64,000 nt of DNA from Takashimella koratensis (taxonomy: Eukaryota; Basidiomycota; Tremellomycetes; Trichosporonales; Tetragoniomycetaceae): positions 1,262,322-1,326,321 of the forward strand of contig BCKT01000008.1 of assembly GCA_003116875.1 (NCBI GenBank), read 5' to 3'. The notes beneath the pieces were generated by a model. It ran no database searches, was not told where the DNA came from, and worked only from the letters and a program-made list of their open reading frames with translations. Each line of letters starts with the position of its first letter. Position 1 is the stretch's first letter. Shown here piece by piece: positions 10,470 through 22,537 of the stretch. Position numbers and translations under genes: made by a program.

Positions 10470-12214
10470 ATGTCTACCGAAGAGAAAATCACCGACAATG
10501 TGGATGTTTCCGATGTCGACCAGACAGCTCTTCCTTACGAGGACTATGTCATCGACCCAAAATTCGAGCGCAAAGTACTTCGCAAGATCGATTTCAACCT
10601 CATCTTGGTCTTTGGAGTAAGTCCGCCACTCAAAGCGTTGCTGACTCTTAGCTTTTGTACATGATGTCTTTTCTCGATCGATCTGCCATTGGCAATGCGG
10701 TAAGCTTGGATCAAAATCATAGGCTGCTGTCGCATAGGCTGCTGTCGCTAACATGAACAGAACTTGACAGGTTTCAGCACTGATCTTGGCCTGGTCGGTA
10801 ACCAATATGGTGCTGCTGTATCTCTCGTCTACGCCACATACGTGACCTTCGAGCCCGTGTGGACGGTGTCACTAAAAATGTTGACTCCACGTTACGTTTG
10901 TACGTCAGCATCACAGTGGCACGTCAACTGACAAACCAGTGACTGCAACCACATTGATTTGGTCGATCATCACCATTGGCTCGGCTTTCATCAAGAATTT
11001 CGATCAACTCGTTGCTATTCGTGTCTTGTTGGGCATCTTTGAAGCTGGAATTTCGCCCTGCATCTCCTTGTATCTGACAATGACGTGAGTCTAAACAAAA
11101 GTCTCGACCGCTGACATACGAAGGTACAACCGTAACGAATATGTCACTCGCCAGACTTTTATTTTCTGCTGCTCTGCGTTGTCTGGTGCATTTGGTGGTC
11201 TTTTGGCGTACGGACTCAGCGACATTACGGCACACGGACTGCATGGGTGGCAATGGCTGTAAGTGTATGCAGGAGGCGTGGCGCTGACTGTTCAGATTCC
11301 TCGTCGAAGGCTTGATCTCAGTGGCGCTCGTCCCTCTTGCGTACTGGCGTATTCCAAACTCGATTGACCAAGCTAGCTGGCTCAACGAGGATGAGAAATT
11401 TCTTCTGCGCGTCCGCCGCGCTCGGAACAGCGGGGTTTACAACGAGGCTGAAGAATTCTCTTGGGCGTCACTCAAGGCAGCGGCGAGTGACTATCGCCTT
11501 TGGATCCACGCGTGCATGCACTTTGGAATCGATGCTACCTTGTACTCGCTTACAACGTTCCTACCGACTTTGATCTCTGGTTTAGGGTTTTCCTCCAAAG
11601 TTGAAGCTCAGCTTCTCACAGTCCCAGGTGAGAAAGACTTGATTCAACATACAGTAACTGATCATTCCAGTTTATGTGACCGCCGCGCTCAGTTTTGTTA
11701 TCGTGGGTCCCTTTTCGGACAAGACACAAATGCGTGGGCCGTTCATCATTTTTGGTGCCGCTTGTTGCCTCATCGGGTACATCATTCTCGCCGCTTGCAA
11801 CTCTGTTGGTGGTCGTTACGCAGCTGTTTACATCGCTTCGATGGGTTTGTACACCACTACGGCTATCCACATTCTTTGGGTTGCCGACAACTTTGCCGGA
11901 CACTACAAGAGGGCTCTCAGTATGGGGATTGTCCAGCTCGTGGGCAACTCCGCAGGCGCGTGCATGGGCTTTGTCTTCACCACACAAACCGCTCCCCGCT
12001 ACTACAACGGTTTGATCTTCGACTCTTGCTTTACTGCCTTTGTGATTGTCTGCGCAACCGTGCTCGTAAGTCTCTGCAAGACTTTCTGAAGCTGATTCTT
12101 CAGTGTCTACTATACAGGCACCGAAACATCAAGAACGCCAAGGCGGTAGAGAATGGTGCTCCCAACGACCCCTCGCTCGGAGACAAGAATCCGCACTACG
12201 TGTTTTTCATGTGA
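10470..12214 (+). CDS. MFS permease of the anion:cation symporter (allantoate/nicotinate-type) family
   Basis: Multi-exon gene for a 12-helix major facilitator protein of about 490 residues. Diagnostic features are KVLRKIDFNLILVFGLLYMMSFLDRSAIGNA before and within helix 1, GNQYGAAVSLVYATYV in helix 2, and RVLLGIFEAGISPCISLYLTM in helix 4. GWQWLFLVEG lies before helix 6, and the C-terminus ends GDKNPHYVFFM, typical of Dal5/Tna1-like carriers. The last exon is joined by an intron at about 12067-12104 with a CTGAT branch. Such carriers import organic anions, allantoate, nicotinate, peptides or vitamins with protons at the plasma membrane. Its promoter is shared with the dioxygenase and carries the putative regulator sites, so it probably imports the substrate of the cluster's pathway. 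The exact substrate is unknown. Confidence 0.9.
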
Positions 12215-12571
12215 GAGCGACACTGAAACATGGTCGGTTGTAGACGTTCAAGGGTGCGCTTGGTATAGGGGTCGTTCTAGAGGAGGAGGAGGGTGACAAT
12301 ACTTAGAACGTGTGAGGATGCCAGTCACTTTTATGCACGATCATGCTCAACTTGAAACACCTTTTCTGCAGGAGCCAAAGCTCATCTGTCGCTCTTTACG
12401 TAAGATCAGAACGCTCAGAATGGCGTGGGCCTAGTTGGTTCAGACGAGCTGATCCCAACCCACCATCACTCTCTCATAACGAACTTGCATAACAAGCTAC
12501 GGTTGATCTCCACTAATAAAAGACATGGACAAGAAGAGAAACGAGTCTCCGCTCGACATACTACAGAATAT
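12215..12571. other. Convergent 3' intergenic spacer
   Basis: The 357 bp between the permease and the sugar transporter stop codons hold no gene that I can support. The spacer contains the two 3' untranslated regions. Confidence 0.5.
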
Positions 12572-14590
12572 TTAAAGTTGGTGGAGGGCAATACGGGCGT
12601 CGAGGTCTCGCTCGACCGCGGTCTGGTAGCCCTTCCAGCGAGTAAGAGGAACACGGTCGACGAACATCTCCTGAATCTCAGCGGGACTGAGGCTCGGTCA
12701 GCATTCAATACTGCAAAGAGGACAACGCCTTGTTCTCCTTTTCCATGATCTCATCGTACAACTGAAGCCAGAAAACTCACGATCGGCGCATGGTCTCAGG
12801 CATGATAAAGTACGCGAGAATGGTACCTGGAACACCGAGGCAGACAAAGAGCCAAGTGCAACGAATGTTCCATTTGGCGAGCATCAGAGGAAGAGTAAAG
12901 TTGATGAGGACCGCGAACCTGGATATCAGATTGTCATCTTCACCGAATACGCTCACATGTTGCAGTACGCAAGACCCCAACCGGTGTTCCTGGCACGGAA
13001 ACGCTGCTCCGGAATCTCAGTGAGGTACGCGTAACTCGTCGAGCTCTGGAAGGTGTTGCAGAAGTTGGCGATGACACCACCGGCGACGAGGAGCGAACCC
13101 ATCTGTGCGGTCTTGTAGTTGACGCAGGAGACGATGGCGATGATGAGCACACCAGCGCAAGCGCCAGTGAAACCGATAAGGGTCATAGCACGACGACCGA
13201 TCTTGTCGACGAAGATGGCGTCGCACATAGTCGACAGAAGACCAGTGCACTGGATGATAAGAGACGCTTGGAAGGGATTGGCATAGCCAGCGAGTTGGAA
13301 GAAGTACGACGATTGGTTGGAGAAGACGGCAAGACCGACAAACTGCCATTAGCAAAAGCTGAACGAATGAGCTGAACCCACCTGCTGGAGAACCTTGGGC
13401 CAAGAGGCGATGAGGAAACGCTTGCCGTTGAGTCCCTTGAAGATACCGAAGAAACCATCGGCCTTGGCCTCGAGGTTCCACTGCACCTGCTGCTCGATGG
13501 TGGCGACAATGATACCCAACTCGCGGTCAACATCGTAGCCGGGGACCTTGCCGTTCTTGTTCTGAAGGATCTTCTTGGCCATCTCGACCTTGCCCTTACG
13601 GACCGCCCACCCTGAATACCATCAGTCTCCTTTACCAGACATTGTTGTGCAATGACTTACAAGGCGACTCGGGAAGGAAGATGAAAATGGCAATGGCGAC
13701 AGCGCTGAAGGGGAACTGGGTGTAGACCGAGGTGAGGTACTCGTAAGGCGTCTGCACAGAGACGACCTGAAGAACAACAGCGGCGACGAGCTGACCGAGC
13801 GCCCACCACAAGCTGTAGGCTACGACGAGGAAACCACGGAGCTGCGAGGGAGCCTGCTCGCTGATGTACTGAAGTACAGTCAGCTGTCTGCCACATTCGC
13901 TTTCTTGGAGTAACTTTCAACTTACAACTGGCAAGGTCGCTTGGATCGCACCAATGGAGATACCAGCGATGAGTTTGGCGACGGTCCACACGTACCACTC
14001 CTTGGCGACGGACTCGATGATGTTGGCCTGGGAGTTGATGTGAGCGAGAGGAGTAACATGGAAGTTTACGCTACTTACGACAATGACACCGGCCATGATC
14101 ACAAAGATGGTGTATTTACGACCGATCCACTCGGCGAGCCACTGCGCCGAAAATTGACCGAGAACCTGACCAGCACTAGAACGTTTAGCAACATGACTAG
14201 CGATCTTAACTCACCTAACGATACCACTGAAGGTTGAGACCCAGGTAGAATTCAACGCGGCACCGCCGTGGGCAAATTGCCTAATGAAGCCCTTGTTGGC
14301 GACGATGCTACCAGACAGCTGGTATTGGTACCCTAGAATAATCAACCACTCTGAACACACGAAACAAAAACTTCACACTCACCGTCCAAAGTGGCGACGA
14401 AACCAGCGAGGAGACAGATGAAAACAGTCTTTTTGAACGCCCTGATCGCCTGGAGCAAGGTAAGATGATCGAGATCCGACTTGAGCTGAACCTGCATCTC
14501 AGGCTTTTGGAATGCAGCGTCGTCAATCGGCTGCATGTCGTTTTGGTTCTCGTGGACCGGCATGATCTTGTCTTCGTCTTGGCCGCTCAT
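12572..14590 (-). CDS. MFS sugar transporter, alpha-glucoside/maltose permease-like
   Basis: The minus-strand gene starts at 14590 and is spliced into a protein of about 530 residues. The sugar-porter signatures are in order: an N-terminal cytosolic tail, DGYQYQLSG in helix 1, GRKYTIF after helix 2, and PESPWWAVRKGKVEMAKKIL at the end of the first half. IGRRAMTLIG follows helix 8, and PETMRRSPAEIQEMF follows helix 12. The frame then continues to DRVPLTRWKGYQTAVERDLDARIALHQL and a TAA at 12572-12574. These motifs and the AVERDLDAR tail fit the fungal maltose/alpha-glucoside permease group, which imports sugars with protons. It diverges from an alpha-mannosidase gene across a 1-kb region, so a role in uptake of glycan-derived or storage sugars is possible but unproven. 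Confidence 0.9.
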
Positions 14591-15578
14591 AGTTGAAAAA
14601 AGGATACGATATTCAAAAGTCGATGAAGGGGGTGGGCAGGTCAAGTCGTCCCAAACATTATATACATGGGCTATAAACCGAGCCCCGGGGGGCGGAAGGA
14701 GGGGAGAGATGGAGACGCGTAGGAAAAGAGCAGGAGGGCTTGGAGAAAAAAAGATAGAGAGAAGCGGGACAGCAGGAGAGGAGAGGATATCACCCCGCTG
14801 GGGTGAAACCTAGACGCCGTGAAAACCCGACGAACAAACATCCATATCGGCCACGGTGCTCCGAAATAACTCTTCTGACATAGATTTGACTCGGGTCCCC
14901 CGTCTTTGCCCCTTGGGGACCTGGGTGAACTCGTCCGACAGTTTCAACCGCCATCCTTCCGGGTGCCCACTTTCTCGATTGGCTGCACTGGGGAAGGTGT
15001 AAAGAACACCCAAGAATAGATCTCCCAGTGCGGTCCTAGCGGAGCCCTTGGGGGTTCCCCTTGTGGGTCCGCAGCCGTCTCTCGGCATTCCCCTGGTACC
15101 TCCCGGCCCGGGCCACCGATCTCGTCACGCCGTGGCGCACCGACAGAACATGTGTCCACGCAGAGCGGTATCGGCCCCGATGGGCGGACCACGGGGGTTG
15201 CCCACTCTTTTCGAATTTTGCGACTATTTTTACTGTGTTTTGGCCCGTTCCAAACGGCCCGTTAAACGGCCCGCTCAGGGATCGTTTCGGAGTTGCCTCT
15301 GAACCGGTCCCAGTTCGGACTTGCAGAATAAGGAGTTGCTGTCTTTCTCTGCGTAAAACCCTTTTGACCTTCCTCCACGCTGATTGGGATACTTGGGGCG
15401 CAACGAGAACACCTCTTCCATCGTCATCAAGCCACACCGGTCCGGACCCCGACCGGTATCTAGCGGACATCGGAGCTGCCCGCGAAGACAGTCGTACAAG
15501 TGAATTCTGCGGATCACGATTTTTTGTGTTGTGATCAAACTCGATATTATTTTGGAAACGCGGCGCAAACCGAGAACA
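14591..15578. promoter_or_regulatory. Divergent promoter region between sugar transporter and alpha-mannosidase
   Basis: A TATA-like GTATATAAT reads on the minus strand at 14658-14666, about 68 bp upstream of the transporter ATG. In the middle, 15242-15273, are three GGCCCG copies, the last two in the form ACGGCCCG, spaced 12-14 bp (starts 15242, 15256, 15268). Repeated sites of this kind often bind a regulator. A 195-codon minus-strand frame spans 15036-15623, but it overlaps the first exon of the mannosidase and has no recognisable domain, so I do not call it a gene. Confidence 0.45.
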
Positions 15579-18500
15579 ATGTGCCCCACGCATTACGCCC
15601 GTACCACCGAGCGGGTTAACCACCCACTGGTGACCAGCGTCGTGAGCTAGGTTTCTACATGCTAGGTTGAGATGAGATTCTGACTAGCATGGAAGACAGA
15701 GCAAAGGCTGGACCTGTTCTTCTCGAGTCACTACGCGTCGCAGAACCTCGACCAGTACCTCGACAAAGCGCGGTACGATGCTCCCGAGTTCGTTCAGATG
15801 TCGGTATGGTCTGCTCCTGGTGATTCCAAGCCAACTTTTGAGGAGGGCGTGCAGAAGCTGGCAGAACTTGGCCAACCACTAAGCAAAGGATTCCTCTTTG
15901 GACCGAGCTGGACAAACCACTGGGTTAAAGTCGATATCACCATTCCCGACGAGGTCAAGAATGGAGGTCTCCCGCTGATTTGTAAGGCTTTCACATGGGC
16001 TTTGCTGACTGCTCCAGTCGAGTTTGATCCATCATCGGAAGCGCTGATCTTCTTGCCCGATGCGACACCGTTGCATGGTTGGTGCAAAGCTTTGGACCCA
16101 GCTAAGCAACAGGCATCACCGGTGGCAAGAACACTGAGCGAGATGGACGACCGGGAGGCCAAGAAGACCGTCGAATTGAGCACGTTATCCCCCCCTCTGC
16201 TGTAAAGGCCGGCAAGTACTCCCTCTACATCGAGGTGTCCTGCAACGGCATGTTTGGCGTGGGAGACTGGAGGTACGACCCTCCCCCCGTGAGTCTCGCT
16301 AAAATAGGCTATGTGCTAATACCGGTTAGATGGACCGGACGTTCAAGCTATCGGCAGCAGACCTCGTCGTCCCTAATCAGGCGGTCCGTGACCTTCGAGC
16401 CGACTTTGTCACTCTTCGGCAAGTTGCCGACGCTCCCGAGGGCAAGGTCACGGGACTGGCGCAGAAGGCCATGCATGCGTGCAATGAGATCATGAACGCT
16501 TTCCGATTCGCTCCGAGCGTAACACCGCAGGCTAGAGCGGAGCTCGTGGACTCGGTCGCTCAGCGGTGTCGTGAGATCGGATGGGAGGTTCTTGGCAGTC
16601 TTGATGAAGAGAGAAAGAAGAGCCTCGCTATCTGGGCTCCCGGGGAGGAGGAGAAGACGCAGGTCTGGGCCATCGGTCACTGGTGAGTTGTTGACGTGGG
16701 CCGTCGTTAACTTCAAGCCACATCGACACTGCTTGGCTTTGGAGGTACACACAGACCCAGCAAAAGGTCGCTCGATCATGGACGACCCAGTGCGACCTCA
16801 TGGACCGGTGGCCAAACCACCAGTTTGCAGCTTCGTCGGCGCAGCAGTACCTGTGGCTCGAGAAGCTGTACCCAGCTGGCTTTGAGCGCGTCAAGGCGTA
16901 CATCGAAAAGGGTCGATTCCACACCGTCGGTGGAGCATGGCTTGAGCACGACTGTCTCCTCCCCTCCGGAGAGAGTCTCGTCAGACAGTACCTCTCCGGC
17001 CAGCGATACTTCAAATCCCGATTTGGCCACTACTGCAAGGAGGCTTGGCTGCCGGACACGTTTGGTTACGCCAGCCAGCTTCCCCAGATCCTCCGGCTCG
17101 CCGGGATGAAGTACTTCTTCACCCAAAAGGTGAGCTATCGGGGTGTATCCTATGCTAATCATTGCAGATCAGCTGGAACAACATCACCGTGTTCCCCTAC
17201 AACAGCTTCAACTGGTGCGGCATCGACGGCAGCCAAGTGCTTGCTCACATGACCCCGGTGGATAGCTACAACGCCCAGTGCAACTAGTACGTTCTGGTGG
17301 TGGTTTTGCTGACAAACAGCGGCGAGCTCCTCAAGGCCGTGTCGAACAACAAGAACCTCGCGGTCACGGACCAAGCTCTTCTCCTCTTCGGCAACGGCGA
17401 TGGTGGCGGTGGTCCCACTCCGGCCATGCTCGAGAAGGTGAGCAGAGTTGTGGGCGAAAGCTAACAATCAGATCGAGCGACTCAGCTCTTTGGAGCGTAC
17501 CAACCGATCGGCGCCGTCATTGAAGATGGGCTCGCCGGGCGACTTCTTCGACGACCTTTGCAAGCGCACCAAATCGGGCCAGACGCTCCCTACATGGCGA
17601 GGCGAGCTGTACCTCGAGTTCCACCGAGGGGTAGGTTAGGATTGTCACGTGGTACTGACGCTGTGCTCAGACGTACACCAACTTGGCAGCAAACAAGTTC
17701 GGGAATAGGACAATGGAGATTCTTCTGGGTGATTTGGAGTTCCTCGCTTCCCTCGCGTCGATCCAGAACAAGAACTTTGTGTATCCCAAGTACGTGCTTC
17801 AATGCAACTTACGCTGATCAATTAGGGAGGAGATTTACGAGATGTGGTGCGACACAATGTTGAACCAGTTCCACGATGTTCTTCCTGTGAGTTAACATCT
17901 TCCTTGAGCAGCGTGGAGCCATGCTAATAGTAAACAGGGCACTTCCATCGGGCTCGTCAACAAAGATGTGAAGGAGATCTTTGAGCGACGGATTGCTCAA
18001 GCCAAGGGGCTGGTCAACTCTACTCTCAAGGTCCTTGCAACCGAATCACAAGGGGAGACCGTGTTCGTGGATACCCTCAGGCTGCCAAGAAACGAGGTGG
18101 TCCGCACCTCCAGCGGGGAGCTCGGCTGGCTCAAAAGTGATCACACCGGTCTCGGCCGCCTCATCAAACCCAAGCTCACTTCTTCGCCCCGCGCGTACAA
18201 GGACGGGTCTAACTGGGTCCTCGAGAACGCCCGTCTCCGCCTGACCATCTCCAACGGCCGCATCTCGAGCCTCTTCGACATCGTGCACAACCGAGAACTC
18301 ATCCTCGCCGGTCCGGGCGCGGAGACAGCGGGGCTCATGATCTACGACGACCACCCGCTTCGATACGATGCATGGGACGTCGAGATCTACCACCTCGAGA
18401 TGGGGTCAGAGCTCCTCTTCGACTCGATCGAGGTGGCTCTGGAAGACCCACTGCGAGCAAGCCTTCGCTGCACTACCAGCGCCGGCACGTCCACCGCGAC

Positions 18501-19499
18501 TTTGACCGTAAGTCTGCAGCCAAGAGACTAGCTGACCTCAGTTTTCGCTGGACGCAATGACCTCGGCCGATGCTCAGCCGGTCGTGCGAATTGCTTCTAC
18601 CATCGACTGGCACGAGCGCCACAAGGTTCTCAAATGTGAGTTTTCATACATTTTTACGTTGTTGACAAACAGTCGTGCTCCCCGTCGACGTACACAGCTC
18701 TTTCGCAACCTACGGCACGCAGTTCGGCCTCATTGAGCGACCCACGCACAGGAACAACCTTCAAGACCAGGCCAAGTTTGAGGTCTGCGCTCACGGGTTT
18801 GCGGATCTCAGTGAGAGCGCGTACGGAGTGGCTCTCTCATCCAAGTTTAAATACGGCTACTCGACCGAAGGAAACACGATGCGGTGGGTCTCGTTTTCTT
18901 TCTTTCTTGATACATCTCACCCAATCTGTCACAATACTAACGGAAAACGCAGTCTGTCTCTTCTTCGCGCTCCAGCGACGCCGGACCCGGACGCGGACCA
19001 GGGCGTACACGAGATTTATTTCTCGATCTTGCCGCACGCCGGACCTCTCAGCCAGACCGACATCATCAGGGATGTCATGCGTCTCAACCGCGACGTTTAC
19101 GGTAAGCGTCCTATCTCATTCACCACTGACAACATTAGAAATCCAAGCGAGCAACCTCTCGTTCCCGACTTTCGTGATCAACGGAGACCGTGCCAAGAGC
19201 ATTGTCCTCGAGACCATCAAACGCGCCGAGGACGAGAAGGCCAACGAGAAAGTCCTCATCTTCCGTGTTTACGAAAGCGCGGGCGGCAAGAGCACTGGCT
19301 CGCTCAAGATGTAAGTGAAGCAAAAGAAATCAAAGCTGATATTAGTTCCGGTCTGAATGTGGCCAAAGCATCGTGGGTCGACATTCTCGAGGACGAAGAA
19401 CTTGAGACTTGTGTTGCCAAGCAAGAAGGTAGCGAGTTTGTGGTTAGTCTCGACTTTAGGCGCTTTGAGATCAAGACGCTCAAGGTGCAGTTGAAGTAG
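15579..19499 (+). CDS. AMS1: GH38 alpha-mannosidase, vacuolar Ams1 type
   Basis: A long multi-exon gene for a protein of about 1070 residues, normal for the Ams1 class. A small first exon (from ATG 15579 to 15641, ending HPLVTSV) joins at 15696 to [18 protein letters not shown]. The GH38 core is intact. [13 protein letters not shown] (split by an intron after 16681) gives the zinc-binding His and Asp, and [14 protein letters not shown] holds the catalytic nucleophile Asp (codon 17055-17057). [12 protein letters not shown] gives the last zinc His. Beta-sandwich domains follow, ending [12 protein letters not shown]. No signal peptide is seen, as expected for a cytosolic enzyme delivered to the vacuole by selective autophagy, where it trims free oligosaccharides. 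It neighbours a divergent sugar transporter. Confidence 0.94.
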
Positions 19500-19764
19500 A
19501 AAGTGTAAATTTCTATGAATGTCATTCTTTTTGCGCTGTTGCTGATCGATCGATCGATCTCCTTGTTGAGTTGTTGAGGTTGAGGGGAGGTCTACCGCCT
19601 AGAGGCACTCACAACCAGACGCGGAAAAACCTCGGATGTACTAATCTCACGTGACTTCGCTCGCGTCTAAATCCGGTGTCTTGCTGCTCCGACTGCTCCA
19701 AGACACCGGCCGTCTATATTTCTGCATCTTGTAACACCGATGTTGTCATCGTCCACATACCCCC

Positions 19765-22437
19765 ATGTCTTCTCAGCAAAAGACCGCTCGCCTGTCTACA
19801 GCTGTCCTCACCGACCTTGCGGTACCATCTCGGACCAAGAGACAGCGGCATCTGGTTGTGAAACAGGCCTCTCAAGCGTGTGTTGCCTGCGCCAGGGTCA
19901 AAATGCGGTGCGAACGCATCCCGTTGGAGCCAGCATGTCGTCGATGTTCAGTGCAGGGTATCGCCTGTGAGTGGCGAGAGTCGAAACGAGGGAAATGGAA
20001 CAGGAGAAGAAAGAACGAGTCACCTCACCTCGACGGTCTGGCCTCGACTCGAGATGCGTCAACGACTCCCTCATTGTCATCTCATCGACCATCGCAACAA
20101 GTCACCGGTGATGAAGGACACAATGTTGCGGAGGAGTTGAGTGACAACGAAGATGCCATGATGCCTTTGCCCCACTTGGAGACTCCTGCGGAGGAGCCCC
20201 GAGACTTTGGTGGTGCTGTTCACTTCAAGGTCGACAGCTCTCTCTTCCCATTGGGCCTATTGGCAGAGTCCAGCTTGATCATGCGGGCGGACCCGGACGA
20301 CGGCCATCGGGTAACCACAGCGCCCCAAGCACCGGACGAGGATTTCTCACCTAGAACAGGACCCGCTAATCCAGCCTATTTCCGACAAGGCTTGAACGCT
20401 CGTGGGTGAAGCATGTATCTTCTCATATTAATCCTGCTAATGCACGAGCAGAGTTTCGGCCAAGCCCATCTAAGCGTGAACAACCCAAAATTTTGGACAA
20501 CGAGTTTGTCACACCCGCCGAAGCTGAGCTACTGTTTGACATGTGAGTCCACCAAGTCGAAGTTGATTTGACCAGGCAGATTCTTCAATAAATGCAATCC
20601 CCAAATCGGTCTCCTCGATCGGGGCCTCTGCTCCATATCCACATGTGCGAAACGCTCGCCGTTTCTCTTTACTACCAGTGCGTATAGACATTGACGCTAG
20701 CTGATGTTCTCAGTCTGTGCAGTGGCAGCCCGATATTACAAAGGTGGTGCGCTTTATCCTCCGCTCATGCGCGCCGCACGGTCATCCGGTCTTGAGGCGA
20801 TGCTGGAAGCAAAGACGACCTATACCGTTCAGGGGTTCATCATCCTCGCTTATTGGGGGCCTCCTACGACTGCGTACGAGCTGGACAACTCTTGGCTATT
20901 CGCTGGTATTGCCATCCGCCTGTGCGTTATCCTCTGATGATCCGAAGTTCTGACACAGACTCTCAGAGGTCACGAGATCGGGATCCACCACAAAAACTTC
21001 ATTCGATTCCCGGAGAACACTCCAATGAAAGCTAGGCTACACTATCAAGCTGAAATGATCAATCGAGAACGGACCTGGTTCTGCTGCGTGAGCCAAGTCT
21101 TCATCGATCGGATGTCCACATTTGACTAACGCCATCACAGTTCCTTCTCGATCGAGCGTGAGTGGGAGGCGTATCAAAAGCTGATAGAACCAGTTGCGGA
21201 GCGCTATCTGGTAAGCCAGAGACCATATACGAAAAATTCTTGATTAGATCCGCGAACGTCTGGTACGATCAACCTGGGACCACCGTCAGCGATGTCTGGC
21301 TCAGCGCCATCACTGAGATGCTTCGAATCGTCTTTCGTATCCTCGATGTGGTCTATAGTAGTTCAACCACCAAGTCAGCGATCTCTTCCGACATCGACTA
21401 CGTGGTCGTGGCAGACGACCTCACCCAGCGTTTAGATGACTGGCTGAGCATCTGGGAGCAGCGCCTAATAAACAAAGAAACCTCTGTCCCCAATGACCAC
21501 ACGCGCATCTATCGAGCTCAACTGAAAGCATACAAGGCGTTTTATAAACGTGGGCTTGAGTCGAAGCTTACAGCTGATACCTAGTTGTCCCTTTGTCCAT
21601 TGGCTTGCAGAACAGTGCTGAGAAAAATCCTCATGATGTCGATAGTATTGTGGGTGACCACATTTTCTGGTATTAACGCTGACTTCTCAGAGCTTGTGAG
21701 TTTCACACCAATGCTCGGTTGACCCCAGTACGTACCCGTGCTATCAATGTGCGGTGGACGTCCTCGATGTTGCGCACAACGACTTGGGTAGCTCTTGGCT
21801 AAAATATTCCACGGATCATTGGATTGTAAGCCGTCGCTTCGCAACACTGTCAGAAAGCTGACGTCGTCTCAGGTCATTCTCGCGTATTGCGCGTGCTTTC
21901 TGCTGAAGGTGAGACTTTAATCGTTAGATCGCTCACCTTAGCTTCTTAACACTCGTTTTTCCCGACTTTTCGACCGCGAGACAATCCTGCAGTACGCAAA
22001 CCAGACAGCCAGTCTATTGGAAAAAGCCGCAGAAGATGAAGAACATTCTCCATGTAGGTCCTTTAGTCCTGGAAATCCGCTCATATCGTGCAGTCGTGTA
22101 CGCAGCTTTCATCCGCAAGCGTTTGGCATACGAGCAAACTGCTCCTATGCAGCATCAACGCCAATCAATCGAGCCGCCTACCTTCGCTCCCAACCAGCAA
22201 GAGCATTTAAACATCTTCGGCCCGCCCATGATGGGTCGCTACGCGATGCCGTCGGCTCCAGACGTCTCTGACCCACTCGCGAGTCTCAACAACGATCCTC
22301 AAACCGAAGTATGGTCGTCGAGGCAGGTCGATGCGTTGTTGCAGACCGATTGGATCGATACCTTTTTGAGTCAACAAAATCAAGGTCACTATTTGGACAT
22401 CGCACCATTAAGCATGGACAACGAGCGTCGGCTATGA
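19765..22437 (+). CDS. Zn2Cys6 fungal-specific transcription factor
   Basis: The first exon (19765-20401) encodes the zinc cluster CVACARVKMRC, then CRRCSVQGIAC, six cysteines in canonical spacing, followed by a basic SKRGKWNRRRK linker. The fungal TF middle homology region is recovered by splicing. FVTPAEAELLFDIFFNKCNPQ (from 20452), a TTICAVAARYY segment, ILAYWGPPTTAYELDNSWLFAGIAIRLGHEIG, ERTWFCCFLLDRA, and a later YSTDHWIVILAYCACFLLK exon (near 21800-21910) all follow the usual order. The stop is at 22435-22437, only 100 bp from the convergent MFS pump. The internal exon borders between 21550 and 21760 are uncertain. Likely targets are the neighbouring pump and catabolic genes; I see no binding-site array comparable to that of the first cluster. 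Confidence 0.88.
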
Positions 22438-22537
22438 GAAAATCATCATTGATCCATCTCCGCAGGCGGTGACCCAGCATGCTTGACGATGTAGCTGATA
22501 TGCATCCCCTACGAGGTTACTCTACATGGTTCTACAC

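Noticed and set aside
12425..12748. Alternative longer C-terminus for the sugar transporter reading VPLLAGRATRPRSS
   Set aside because: This frame is shifted relative to the conserved tail. The other frame gives VPLTRWKGYQTAVERDLDAR and a stop at 12572, which matches the family.
15036..15623. 195-codon minus-strand open frame upstream of the alpha-mannosidase
   Set aside because: It overlaps the first exon of the mannosidase and the divergent promoter, has no recognisable domain and no splice signals. Arg/Gly-rich composition is typical of a chance GC-rich frame.
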